Source: Saxidomus purpurata (Eukaryota > Mollusca > Bivalvia > Venerida > Veneridae). Taken from it: a stretch of DNA of 64,000 nt. Shown here piece by piece: positions 1 to 11,069 of the stretch; within the stretch, counting starts at the first letter, position 1, and each line of letters opens with the position of its first letter. A model generated the notes under the pieces. The model was not told the DNA's origin. It saw only the letters and a list, made by a program, of their open reading frames with translations, and ran no database searches. The stretch covers positions 43,832,699 through 43,896,698 of the forward strand of contig JAFMSR010000002.1 of the NCBI GenBank assembly GCA_022818135.1, read 5' to 3'. The translations under genes were made by a program, and so were the position numbers.

Positions 1-1092
1 CCTGTAGCTGTTCATGATGAGAGAGATCGATACTATGTCCATCACATTCAGTCTGCAAACATGTGATACTTTTAAGGTAAAGACTTTCTAATGATACTAC
101 TTGTGAAAAGAATGATGATAATGATATGCAGTGCTGATGTGATAGCCTACAGCCAGTGATCTCACATGACTTTAGATTTGAAGTAGGAGTATCACCACAT
201 ACAGATATCTGGTAACAACGAAATAACTGTAACTCCTGTAGCTGTTCATGATGAGAGAGATCGATACTATGACCACCACATCCAGCCTGCTTACAATTGA
301 CTTTTTCAAGGTCAAGAATTTCTAATGATACTACTTGCGAAACGAATGATGATAATGATGTGCACTGTTGATGTGATAGCCTACAGTCAGTGAGCTTACA
401 TGACTTTAGATTAGATGTAGGAGTATCACCACATACAGATATCTGGTAACAACGAAATAACTGTAACTTCTGTAGCTGTTCATAATGAGAGAGATCGATA
501 CTATGACCATCACATTCAGCCTGCTCACATGTGACCATTGTAAGGTTAAGACTTTCTAATGATGCTGCTTGTGAAAAGAATGATGATAATGATGTGCACT
601 GCTGATGTGATAACCTACAATTTCTGATCTTACATGACTTTAGATTAGAAGTAGGAGTATCACCACATACAGATACATGTATCTTGTTACAATAATTTAA
701 CTGTAACTTCTGTAGCTGTTTAAGATGAGAGAGATCGACACTATGTCCATCACATTCAGCCTGCTCACATGTGACACTTTCAAGGTCAAGACTTTCTAAT
801 GATGCTGCATGTGAAAGGAATGATAATAATGATGTGCATTGCCGATGTGATAACCTACAGTTACTGCTCATGCATGACTTTAGATTAGTAGCAGGAGTAT
901 CACCACATACAGATATCTGGTTACAATCATATAACTGAAGCTTCTGGAGCTGTTTAAGATGAGTGAGTTCGATACTATGTCCATCACATTCAGCCTGCTT
1001 ACATGTGACATTTGCAAGTTGAAGACTTTCTAATGATGCTACTTGTGAAAGGAATGATGATAGTGATGTGCACTGCTCGTGTGATAAATGCC
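1..1092 (-). repeat. Coding tandem repeat: about 4.6 LRR units of 234-240 bp
   Basis: The motif GAGAGAGATCGA or a close variant recurs at 19, 253, 487, 727 and 961, so units are 234, 234, 240 and 234 bp (78 or 80 codons). All lengths are multiples of three and the minus-strand frame stays open. The 240-bp unit carries a two-codon insertion next to ACATGT (near 680). Units are close to identical in DNA, including third positions, which suggests recent unequal exchange or gene conversion. Changes cluster in short stretches such as the codons after SNLKSC and after SLESL, where LRR surfaces would vary. Confidence 0.9.
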
Positions 1093-2898
1093 CTTTGAGG
1101 TAAATTGTGGCAAATTTTGCAGATTTTACAGAAGAGAGGCACATTTTGAGCTGCTCTGGAGTGCGAACTATACAGTCGCAGAGGTTTACGCTTAGCTGTA
1201 GTTGCGGATCAGTAGAGTTAGATTCTGATACACAACGAATGCATGTATCCTGAATTTGTTGTGCTAAACCATAGTAACCTGACATGTTATATCCAAAATA
1301 GTAAGGTTTTAGTTTCCTCCTGTATTCCACCAATTGTTCATCTCTATACGCCACCTGACAAATGCATTCAAGGATACGATCTGTATAGAAAGGCGATAGT
1401 CCGCATACCATGATCAAAACTTTTTTTAACCGCAGCAATTCTGCAGCAGAGCTTCTACACAGAAAGAGATCCTCTATGCGAGTACTTTGAGAAGTTTGAG
1501 TTTGTGAGAGACAGTAACTGGAAATATACACAGCAGCAAAATACTCCAGATATGATGTATGTATAAATGATAATTGCCACTTTGCGTAGATTGGATTGGC
1601 ACATTTTACTTCATGTAGTATCCCCACTTGAACAACTGCTGAAATTTCTTCCTTTTTTAAACCTAACTGTTTTAATTTGTTTTGGTGAAGTACAACGGAA
1701 GACACATCTTTTTCAATAAATATGTCATAGGCTACTTTTCCTAAAAGTAAAATGAGATCGCAGTTGTCTTGACATCTAGTGTAGTCGTTAAACACTTCTG
1801 GTAGTTGCAGTGGTTCTTTCAATGTTTTTCGAAAATCAGGTAGTTTAATACATTCCCTGCCCTTTTCCCACCCTAATACTGTATTTACAAAATGTGTATA
1901 AATATAAGTAATTGATTGATCTATTGGACTGTTTTTTTCATTGTCGTCACAGTACATACAGGTGAGTTGTTGCAGCAACATTGGCGCTTCTTGTAGATCC
2001 TTGAGATTCAAATGTTGAAGTTTTTGGTAAAAGTCATTCACAGCACCTGGTGACGATTTACCTAAAAGTGCCATATACTTTTGAATTATAGATTTCACTT
2101 CCTTTACACCCAAGAGATTTACTTTCAGGTCGCATTCGGATGATTTCATATCAAGTATCCCATGAGCCGAAGGCCGAGATGTTGTTATAATTGTTGCAGA
2201 ACATTCAAGACATGGTGCATATCTTTTGTGTAGTAATAGGCGCGATTCACTTTTTTGAGGAGGTGTCCACTCATCAAGACCATCTGCTAGAAGGAGACAT
2301 TTTTCTGACTCGTCTGAAAATATTTTGTCAATCAGTGTGCTATATTTTTCTGGTAATAGCTTCTTTATCATCTTAGCAATATCATTAGTCTTACCTGACA
2401 TCAACTGTAATGGCACGTAAAACAAAAGCTCAAATGCACTCATATCCCTAATATTGCCATCATCGACAGGTCCCACGTTTTCATTTCCCATATCTAATTC
2501 TCTTTTGTCCCATTTTTCTGTGACAGCTCTGCACCAGTTCTCCATCATCATTTTACAAAACGAGGTCTTACCTGTTCCAACATCTCCTATGATGTAGATC
2601 CTTTTGTTTTTTCTATCACGTGAACAAAATATATCTTGATAACAGTTAATGTGTCTTAATTTCTTTACATGAGCAGACTTTTCTGGTTCTTTATTTGTCT
2701 TTGACTGCATCAATCCTGCCTCATCACTGGTTAATCTTTCAGGTTTGTTTATGTCCCTGTCATCTTTCTCTTCGGCCACCATGTTAGGGGAGACATATAC
2801 CGCACTGATATTGAAATCATTGTCTTGCGTTCTTAGTGGAGAAAGCCACGTCTTCACATCATGTGTTTGATAGAGTTTTATAAGGTCATGCTGGAGGT
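1..2898 (-). CDS. Exon 5: NACHT NTPase and leucine-rich repeat array, continues beyond left edge
   Basis: A single open exon of at least 2,898 bases starts after TATCTTTTGCAG. No stop was found in this frame from 2898 to position 1. Key NTPase motifs are GDVGTGKTS (Walker A, from about residue 464, bases 2587-2561) and LLLADGLDEW (Walker B with D565, near 2284). Between and after them come TTSRPSAHGI and, near 1600, WQLSFIHTSYLEYFAAVY, the usual end of the NACHT helical region. From about residue 960 (near 1090) leucine-rich repeats follow as 78-80-residue blocks of the type LSHQQCTSLSSF, SLESLDL, HLKQLQKLQL, SNLKSC. NACHT proteins use ATP to switch and oligomerise, and the LRRs would sense a ligand. 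The ligand is unknown. The stop codon and any further repeats lie outside the window. Confidence 0.9.
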
Positions 2899-3283
2899 CT
2901 GCAAAAGATATATCGGAATATTCATTTATTTTTACTAATGCCAACAAATGGAGCATACAATTTTGAAAAGTATTATCATGTGTGTATATGTGCATATTTT
3001 AATATACATAATTATAACTGTCAGGGGTGTAACAAGTTATATTTATCATTTACTCATCACTCACTACATTAACTTCTTTAAGTTATTTTTCACTCATGAT
3101 AACTCATTCAAGTTATTTTCGTTCAAATAGTACAAAGATTAAAAAATAACATCACTTTTCCACAAGAATATTAATTTTCTGGGGAGTTATACAATTTTTT
3201 CTATCTTTGATCATTGAACTTCAAGATTATGAAATAAGATATGTTACGCCATGACATATCCTTCTTACGCCAGGTCTTTGAAG

Positions 3284-3451
3284 TAGGACATTCAACTTAG
3301 TTTTTAGAATTTTTAACTTACTTTCTTGAATTTTCAACTTAGTACGTTGAATTTTCAAAATGTTATCTTGAATTTTCAACATAGTGTCTTGAATTTTCAA
3401 ATTAGTAAGTTGAGTTTTCAAAATAGTATCTTGAATTTTCAACTTAGTTAT
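3284..3451. repeat. 21-bp minisatellite
   Basis: TTGAATTTTCAACTTAGT-type units recur at 3326, 3347, 3368, 3389, 3410 and 3431 with an exact 21-bp step. Weaker units lie upstream. Because 21 is a multiple of three, both strands stay open and give spurious repetitive ORFs (for example KLKIQDT repeats). It lies inside an intron, so I do not call it coding. Confidence 0.9.
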
Positions 3452-3466
3452 GTTTTGAAACAAGGG

Positions 3467-3900
3467 TATCTCATGGTGGTGAATTTTTGTGCCAAGTTAC
3501 ATCAAACTCCCTCCATGCATGAAGAAGAAATGCTCCGAATTATTCTTGTATCTGACCTTTTGCCTCTAAGTGTGCCATTGACCTTGGAATTAAGGACCTG
3601 GTTCTTGCGCATGTCACTCTATCTCATGATAGTGAACATTTGTACCAAGTTACATCAAAATCCCTCCATGCATGAAATAGATCTGCTCCGGACAAAGTCA
3701 TTTTTGAATTTGACCTTCAACCTCTAAGTGTGACCTTGACCTTAGACCTAGAGACCTGGTTCTTGTGCATGGCACTCCGTCTCATGATGGTGAACATTTG
3801 TAAATGTATTTAAGAATCCCTTGATCCATGAATAAGTTACAGCCTGGACAAGCTAAACTCAGATGGACGCATGCACGCACGCATGCACACACATACACCC
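3467..3900 (+). repeat. Pearl/CvE-like mollusc repeat, tandem core units
   Basis: About 155-bp units with GTGCCAAGTTACATCAAA, CCCTCCATGCATGAA and GTGTGACCTTGACCTTAGA are repeated at about 3470, 3625 and 3780. They are followed by an ACGC/ATGC-rich microsatellite (3864-3895). The layout of tandem cores plus 3' microsatellite is that of bivalve pearl/CvE elements. Confidence 0.65.
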
Positions 3901-4149
3901 AACCGCCATTTGGACAACTATATCGAGCTTTCGCAAGCGGCTCAACAGAAAATCAGGAAGTGTAGGGGATGGATATTAGAAAGAGTGATCATTTAATTAT
4001 TTGAGCTAATTACAATTTAATTTTTATAACTGGTTTCAGAGAAATATAATGTTTTTATTTGAATATAGAAGAAAATAACAAATGCTGTGTGCACAGTGGT
4101 ATTATGCTATTGTAAACTTATTACAAGTTTTATGAAATTATATCCATTG

Positions 4150-4520
4150 GTTCTTGAGTTATAACTCTGGAGGAAGGAAGGACAAGAGGACAATGCCAAA
4201 ACAAAAACTAGGCCCAAGGTCACGGTCTACCTAGGTCAAAGTTGAAATCTACATTCAAAACTGTACACATGGTTCAAACGTCATTGCTTTAGCTTCAAAA
4301 ACAGGAAAGTAGGTCATTAGGTCAAGGTCAGTCATTGTCCATGTTGAAATCTACAGGCATATCGTAAACATTGTCCAAATTACATTGATGTAGCTACAAA
4401 GACAGAAAGTAAGTCAGTAAGAGAAGGACACCCCAGTCAAAATTTAAATATGCTTGCAAAATTATCCACACAGTTCATTGCAGTAGCTTGAAAACAAGAA
4501 TGCAGGTCAGTAAGTGAAGT
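4150..4520. repeat. Decayed array of about 110-bp units
   Basis: Three diverged units share AGGTCAAGGTCA-like starts, TTGAAATCTACA and GTAGCTTCAAAAACAGGAAA-like segments. They look like an old pearl-type core array without clear ends. Confidence 0.5.
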
Positions 4521-4639
4521 GACCCGGGCTCGGGCCAACTTGGACACACAATGGGTATGATTCGAGCAATCTTGGAACAGGACCACTACGCAATGCTACA
4601 CTCCATATATCTAAGCTGGGCCATGCTACCTGAGACAAG

Positions 4640-4850
4640 AAGATTTTAAAGTGAAGTGGTGATGCAGATGTAAAGGTGTTTGTCGCTCATTCCTGGGGTT
4701 GCGAATTAGAGCCCCACATAGGTCAAATATGGCAACAGTACTGGTTTTCCAGGTAGCAGACTCGAGAGTGACTCTATAAGCTTCAAGCTCTCTTCACTTA
4801 ATACTTTGCTATATGCTTTGGAAGCATAATCATTCTACTTCCGTTTTAAC
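4640..4850 (+). repeat. SINE-like repeat, same family as 11641-11812
   Basis: The stretch shares with 11641-11812 the order CGCTCATTCCTGGGGTTGC, ACAGTACTGGTTTTCCAGG, CTCGAGAGTGACT and GCTTCAAGCTCTCTTCAC. The left part resembles a degraded tRNA-like head (see the 11641 copy). Confidence 0.55.
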
Positions 4851-5796
4851 CTGGTTTAGTGAAATCGGCTGAGAACTGACAACATATTAAAAGCTGTGAA
4901 ACAGAGGGGGATATTTTTCACATTTGTTGTTTCAAATACCATTATATACTACGTATGTAATGTAAAATTTTGTTCGGAAAATGTTTGAGGCTTGAATCAG
5001 TGGGTCAGTGGGTTGTAGCAAAGGGCTGGGGCATCTTTGCCACAAGCCAAGTACCTATGCCTTTGATATAAGCCCAAATTACAGTAAAGTTTACACTACG
5101 TTTTCCAACCATTATTTTGCAATGTGAAAAAACTCTATGAAATACAATAACTATGGAATGAATGAACGAAAGTTAACAAAATTGTATGTACAAGTAGATA
5201 TTGGATACTATTGTGTGCATGTAAAATTTTACAGATGCAATTTTTGTTGGCTGCAAGATTTTCGTTCAGTTGAATTACTTTTCAAACACCCCTCGTATAA
5301 CAAAACCATTATGCAACACCAACTGATTGCTCCTACTGAAATGGTTTGCTAATTTATTCAAAGTTAAATGTAGCCAAAACGTTAGAGATAATTAGAAACT
5401 GCCTGTCTTTATGTTGTTATTAAGCTACTGAAAGAAAACCATAGGTCAATGTAATTGTGACTTTCGAATAGTTACATCATGCTATCACCACTACTTTTGC
5501 ACTGTTACATGTATGTAGTAAGTACATGTCACATAAATCTATTCATCTTGCTCAGTTTACATGCTCTGTGCATATTTATTAAAAGCTTTTTGCAGTTGAA
5601 CGGACATGAAAAGTGCAATAAGTGTCGATACAAGTACAGAGCTCGTCTCCTACTTTATGACGCTATAAGTTGGACATCTTCAGAATGACGGGATGATGTA
5701 TAGTGAAATTGCCTTGCGATACACCTAGCAGAGCCCCATTACAAACTCACAAGGCAGAGGGAATTATTGGGAATAAAGATATCATCTTATAATTAC

Positions 5797-5929
5797 CTTG
5801 TTTCTGTTTCAAGTAGTCCATCCTAGTCTGGTGTTTATTCTCAGCACTACGCAACAAGTCAACTTGATCTTTAAAGTTTTTCAGTTTTTCTTCGATTTCA
5901 TTGACATTTTTCTCTAATGCCTTTATCCT
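5797..5929 (-). CDS. Exon 4: coiled-coil linker, second part
   Basis: The 133 bases start after a TTGTTTCAG acceptor and end CAAG before a GTAATT donor. They encode RIKALEKNVNEIEEKLKNFK followed by DQVDLLRSAENKHQTRMDYL and KQKQ, a heptad-rich coiled coil. The exon ends in phase 1, and the next exon begins with AC, making GAC (Asp360) across the junction, so the frame continues correctly into NACHT. The apparent N-terminal extension of this frame upstream of 5929 is intron sequence. Confidence 0.8.
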
Positions 5930-6365
5930 CTGAAACAATTTTGTTAAAATTTCAAGGGAGATTTTCAAAACATATATGTAAATACATTGTATAGCGACAA
6001 TATTCATCTTTTTGTATATATTTTCTTGCGCTCTCAAAGAACCAGACGTAATTAAAAGATTTGTTTATTTAGACCTAGTTTTCTAGAATTGAAGATTGTG
6101 TCAGTATATTTTTTATGTTTAAAGTTAAAACAGTCGCACTAGTTTCGACCTAAAGTCCACAATGTAAATGACAATTACACAGATGTTTGTTTTTAATTGG
6201 TAGTACAGTAAGCCATTAGATAATATAAGAATTGGTACATATATACATGAACATGTATTTACTTTGAATATCAGAGCTGGCAATCTTTTTGTAACCAGCA
6301 TAATTCATTAATGTTCAGTTTCGAGAATTTCTTCTGATGCTGTGACTAATTTTGCATAAAATTCA

Positions 6366-6466
6366 CACAAATCAATCACACAAGGCAATCACACAAGGTT
6401 ATAACACAAGGCAATCACTAAAAGCTATCACACAAGACAATCACACATGGCAATCACACGAAGGTA
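6366..6466. repeat. Short tandem CAATCACACAAGG repeat
   Basis: AATCACACAAGGC and near variants are repeated about seven times, partly with AAGCTATCACACAAGA interruptions. It lies in intron 3. Confidence 0.7.
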
Positions 6467-6641
6467 CGAAGGCGGAGCAAAAACCGAAGGCTGTGTGTAG
6501 ATGGGTGCCAAGATGCTAACATGTACCTTACGACTGACGTCGCCACTTTGACGGTGCGTTAGTTTTATGACGATGTCGTGCTCCAGTTTGCATTTTCCCC
6601 GTTATATGAACTTGTTGTAGAATACAATGGGATTATGTATA

Positions 6642-7004
6642 CTGTAAGTGTATTAATATTAGCGGAGTACTAATTTTCGCGCTATTAGCAGAATCGGGTG
6701 TGCGCTAAATCATGTCTCAATTACAATGTCATAATGACAAAGGCATTTCACTGTTGTCAAAACAAACAATTATCACCATCTGTAGATTCTATTGTACATG
6801 CATATACAATTATTATACAGATGAATGTGAATGAACAAATTTAGATTTTATGTCCTATTTTAAATTGGTGGCTTGAAACCGCTGATTACTTACTTTAGCG
6901 TTGCTGATGTTGCGCTAATTCAAGTACGCGATAATAAGTCGAAACCACTCAATTCATGGCATTTGCGCTAAAATTTAGCTGTGCTAATATAAGTACACTT
7001 ACAG
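6642..7004. mobile_element. TA-flanked MITE, CTGTAAGTG termini
   Basis: Left end CTGTAAGTGTATTAATATTA and right end (complement) CTGTAAGTGTACTTATATTA form terminal inverted repeats. TA duplicates flank both sides (6640-6641, 7005-7006). Internal GCGCTAA/TTAGCG boxes recur in both orientations. At 363 bp it has no ORF and depends on a transposase elsewhere. The terminus resembles that of the 747-bp MITE at 16437. Confidence 0.8.
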
Positions 7005-7032
7005 TATAGTAATTTTGCTTGAGTCATGTATA

Positions 7033-7065
7033 GGATCATACGAGTGCGAAGCACGAGTATGATCC
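7033..7065. repeat. Hairpin with GCGAAGC tip
   Basis: Arms GGATCATAC and GTATGATCC enclose GAGTGCGAAGCACGA. The tip resembles those of the larger hairpins at 36539, 39241 and 50102. Confidence 0.6.
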
Positions 7066-7202
7066 AACCGTGACAAGAGCCATTCCAGCATCTGCATCAT
7101 ATTTCTATGATAATGATCCTTTTATTATATACTATACCTTTTGGTACTTGCCCACACTAATACTCCCTAATTTTAAATGGCTTTTAAAGAAAAAATAGAA
7201 GG

Positions 7203-7763
7203 AACAAGAGCTATCCATCATGAGTGACAAATGCCCCCAAAGTGTTGTCTCACAGTCTGTGACACTGACCTTCAAGTTGAGGACCAGGTACTTGCCAACA
7301 ACACTTTATATCACCTTGTGCTGAACATTTTTTCCAATTCATTTTAAAATCCTTCAGTGTATACTAGAGTCACAATCTGGATATGCACATGTGCCTATAT
7401 ACAGGAAATTAAAGCCTCTGACCTCTAAGTGTGACCTTGTCCTTCAAGGCAAGGACTTGGCATTGCATGTGATGTGTTTTATCCATGTGCTCAACAATTG
7501 TGCCATGTAATATAAAATAAAATATTTTTTTTTAAAAATCCTTCAATGCCTGACAGAGTACAGACACGAATGTATGCATATATACAGGATTCCATGTCCC
7601 CTAAACTCCAAGTGTGACCTTGACCTTTGAGGTAGAGAGGTGGGTCTTGCACGCGACACATGTGCCATATGATTTGAAAAAGTTACATTCCGGACAAGAA
7701 AAAAATGCCGGACCAACAGACGGATGGTGTGATTTAAATAAGCCTCCCTTTGGGGGCATAAAA
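7203..7763 (+). mobile_element. Pearl/CvE-like element, 'TGCCCCC' subfamily
   Basis: It begins ACAAGAGCTATCCATCATGA with ATGCCCCCAAAG shortly inside. It holds core units with GTGTGACCTTGACCTTTGA and TCCTTCAATGCCTGACAGAG, then a short GACGGATGG segment. It ends with the hairpin GCCTCCCTTTGGGGGCATAA. No coding capacity. A terminal hairpin plus tandem cores is Helitron-like; that classification is inference. Confidence 0.65.
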
Positions 7764-7859
7764 ACTCTGAATAGTGCGGAATAGGCATTGCATGCGACGT
7801 CACCTATTTGATGTGATTGCATAAACAGTCGCAAATACTCATCATAAGCGACGTTATTA

Positions 7860-8990
7860 ACGTCGTGGTCCTCGTAGACATGGTATTATTTTCTATGGGT
7901 CATTGGGAAACACCCTTACAAAAAAGTCTGGTCCTGTGGTAATACGGAATCAGAGTTTAACAAGTGCTTATCATATCATATCCCTTAACATTGTAAATTT
8001 GTAAACAGGTAACTTCTTGGTCAATACATTATATTTAATGATTATTTACCAGGCTTGCTAATGACTGCATGTAGAGTTTCCTAGATAGATAGTGGACTTT
8101 CCTCTTTTCATGAAATGTCCGGATTCAAGGGAAGTTACTCCAGAATTGAATATGAAATCGGAATGGTTATTGAACTTGGCCAAAAAATCATGCAAATTAT
8201 TAGTGTGACTCGGGTTTGTGATGATTTAATAAAAACAATCCACGTTAAAAATCACAGGTACAACAGTTTTAATGGAATTCAATGGGGTCACTCTAAATTG
8301 TCTAGGGCAATCGAGCTATTTTTCAAACTTGGCTGGGATATATTGTGTCCATCAGCATTTTTACTAGGCTTGTTTTTGATCTAATAAAACTGATTTCATG
8401 AGAGAGCAGACAGTTATTTGGCTGTATCTTGACAATTAAATGACAATTATTAAGGACACAATGATGCAATCTGATTGGTCATCGAATTCGGTCGAGATAA
8501 TAATTCATACCAAGAATGGTCATAAGGTCTGGTGTTCATGTTATAAGAATATTTGAGAAGTGACTATAAAATAGTCATATTCTGGCTACATTTTAGCAAT
8601 TTAATGACAGTAAGTCTAGAGTGCATCGTTAATTCGGCTGATTATCAAACTTGCACATGATGTTATGACGAACAGAGAGTACTTATTTGACGGAATTTGA
8701 CAATTAAGTTCCTGAAGTGATCAGGACATTTACAGAAGCAGTGGATTTATTTTGTATTATTAGATCCAATAAAACCTGATTAAGAAATTGAGCAATTTAA
8801 ATTTGACGAAAGTTTCAGCAATTCAAGGGTGAACAATTCAGACTTAATTTGGCGGGTTGATCGTGTTATTGAAGATCTGCTTAAATCATTGACTTAGTTA
8901 GCAAGCGGACAACAGTAGTGCACAGCATCTGCCAAGCCACAAACTCCGCCACATATGATCACAGGAAACACCTCATCTATAAAATTTGAA
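7860..8990. other. Intron 3 sequence, nothing recognisable
   Basis: A+T-rich DNA with short ORFs (one of 89 codons at 8115) that show no domain and no conserved composition. No repeat end or RNA gene was identified. Confidence 0.5.
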
Positions 8991-9015
8991 TTTAATACCT
9001 TATCTCAATACCTAC

Positions 9016-9279
9016 TTTTTTAAGATCGTCTTGTGTCAGTTTCAACTCCTTCATTTCTTGCTGACAAGTCGATCGCACTGCTGCTACTGCTGTTTTTTGG
9101 GCAGTTTCTATTTCTTGATTTGCTTCTGATGTCTGACTCTGTAACAAACATTTCTTTTCCTCTGCCAGATTCGTTATGCTTTCTTCAGCTTGATCCTTTG
9201 CTTCCTTTATCACATCAAGTGCAGTCTGTATTGCTCTCGCCTCTTCCTTTGTTGTAACTACCAATTCATCTTTCACAAT
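9016..9279 (-). CDS. Exon 3: coiled-coil linker
   Basis: The exon encodes 88 codons. It begins IVKDELVVTTKEEARAIQ after an acceptor AG (9281-9280) and is rich in Glu, Lys, Gln and Ala, as expected for a coiled coil between an N-terminal effector and NACHT. The 3' boundary is ambiguous. Ending at AAA before GTAGGT (9016) keeps phase 0 and joins exon 4 cleanly. Ending at 8999 (ATAAG before GTATTA) would also keep frame if exon 4 begins two bases later. I prefer the first because it uses the first AG after a polypyrimidine tract in exon 4. No enzymatic motif is seen. Confidence 0.75.
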
Positions 9280-9649
9280 CTATTGTAGCAGTATGAGATT
9301 ACAATATAAGCTTTAAGATACTTTGTTTTCTTTTTGCATTCTCTTTAAATGTTTGAACATACATTTGCACTTGACTGTACATTTAATCTTTATCTAATAA
9401 AATATGAAATGGATCATTTATTTAGCTTATCTTTTATTGCTAATGATGAACATGTTATCGCAAAGCAAACATTATTATTGTCATTCAAAATTATATGTTA
9501 AATGTTTCATTGTTATATTTAATCTAGTGGATGACCTGAAAACAACACAATATACATAATACAAAAAAATTGTGTTTAAAATAATGAGTAAATTCTTATT
9601 GGTGTTAAATGAGAGGATACACAACTCAATTCAGAAATTATAAACAAAC

Positions 9650-9808
9650 CTCTTTTAACTTTTTGACTGCTGCTTGTGCCGATGGATCATTGAGAAGAGT
9701 TGTGTGATCTTCAAATACAGCTATCATAGCATGAAGATATTGTGTTACTTCTGTATCTGACAGCTTGAGGGTTGAATTGTGCAGAATTTTATTCCGCATT
9801 TCTTTAAC
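9650..9808 (-). CDS. Exon 2: end of CXorf38-like domain with HEPN-type R-x4-H motif
   Basis: The 53 codons lie between an acceptor (AG at 9810-9809) and a donor GTTTGT (9649). Phase 0 at both ends joins exon 1 (...DTFPQ) to VKEMRNKILHNS. RNKILH gives R179 and H184, the R-x4-H signature of HEPN-fold ribonuclease-type domains. CXorf38 relatives carry a similar V-R-x2-RN-x3-HS block at this position. The rest (LSDTEVTQYLHAMIAVFEDHTTLLNDPSAQAAVKKLKE) looks helical. The exon lacks an internal stop in this frame and sits on the correct side of exon 1, about 4 kb away across a repeat-filled intron. Confidence 0.85.
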
Positions 9809-9893
9809 CTACATTTGATTAAATCATCAACATTTTCTGTTTAGATTTAATACTAAAATTAAACTAAATGTCTGTAAAAGCAGTCATAAAAAA

Positions 9894-10860
9894 CAACTAG
9901 AACTATCACTGAAGGTGAAGAATACCCCCCGAACATCCCACTGACACAGTATTTAAATTCATGTAATATTTGATGCTTTGATTATTGGACCTGCACATCT
10001 TAAGGCTTCTGTGAAGTTTAATTAAATTTTGACCAGCGGGTTTCAAGATTAAAAACGCACAAGATTTTACTATCTCAAGCCCCTGTGACCTTTGATCTAG
10101 TGACCCGAAACATGGACCATGCACAACTAGGCATGTTGCTTATCACTTCTATGAAGTATCATTAAATTCTGACCTGGGGTTTTGAAGATTTAGCGTCCAC
10201 AAGATTTTACCATCTCAAGCCCCTGTGACCTTGACCTTTGACCTAGGGACCCGAAACCTGGACCATGCACGATTATGCATTGTACTTATCACTTCTATGA
10301 AGTATCATTAAATTCTGACCTGGGGTTTTGGAGATTTAGAGTCCACAAGATTTTACCATCTCAAGCCCCTGTGACCTTGACCTTTGACCTAGGGACCCGA
10401 AACTGGACCATGCACAATTATGCATTGTACTTATCACTTCTATGAAGTATCATTAAATTCTGACCAGGGGTTTTGGAGATTTAGAGTCCACAAGATTTTA
10501 ACATCCTGAGCCCCTGTGACCTTGACCTTGACCTAGAGACCTGAAACATAGACCATGCACAACTAGGCATTGTACTTATCACTAAATTCTGACCAGGGGT
10601 TTTGGAGATGTAGCGTCCACAAGATTTTACTATCCCGAGCCCCTGTGACCTTGACCTTTGACCTAGAGACCCGAAACATCGACCATGCACAACTAGGCAT
10701 TGTACTTATCACTTGTGTGAAGTATCATTAAATTCTTACCAGGGGTATTGGAGATCTAGTGTCCACAAGATTCCGTCTACAGACAGACGGTCGGACAGAC
10801 GGACAGACAAGCTGGATCCAGTATACCCCCCCTAACACTTTGTGTTCGGGGGGTATAAAA
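9894..10860 (+). mobile_element. Pearl/CvE-like element, 'ATACCCCCC' subfamily
   Basis: Left end AACTAGAACTATCACTGAAG is followed by ATACCCCCCGAACA. Core units marked by CATGCACAACTAGG recur at 10121, 10267, 10412 and 10557, a 145-146-bp step, with a shortened last unit at 10687. An ACAGACGG microsatellite (10776-10808) precedes the terminal hairpin ATACCCCCC...GGGGGGTAT (10822-10856). It lies in intron 1 and produces several spurious ORFs containing MHG(P/R)CFGSL. Confidence 0.8.
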
Positions 10861-11069
10861 AGCTATTTAGTCAAATGGATTTAATAATATGATACATATT
10901 GTTACAGTATTTTTGATAATGAAGAGCTTAAACACACTGTTCTATATAATCTTTTATCATTTATCTGTTCAATGGTTTTGGAATTATATTACATTAGACA
11001 ACAGAGACTATTTAAAATTTGAGTAAGCTAGAATTGTGGTTCTTGCTCCGGACACAGGGGAATAATTAA

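Larger units (their letters stand above)
2899..5796 (-). other. Intron 4 of NACHT-LRR gene, repeat-filled
   Basis: This 2.9-kb intron holds the 21-bp minisatellite (3284-3451), pearl-like units (3467-3900), a decayed unit array (4150-4520) and a SINE-like copy (4640-4850). No credible coding sequence was found between 4860 and 5790; the short ORFs there have no recognisable motif. Confidence 0.6.

Noticed and set aside
3227..3727. Repetitive ORFs on both strands (KLKIQDT-type and NFQLSTLNFQ-type)
   Set aside because: They arise from the 21-bp minisatellite, whose period is a multiple of three, and lie within an intron.
8115..8384. 89-codon ORF on the plus strand
   Set aside because: No domain, no splice context, inside the intron of the minus-strand gene; consistent with chance.
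9033..9257. Plus-strand ORF of 74 codons
   Set aside because: Shadow of coiled-coil exon 3 on the opposite strand.
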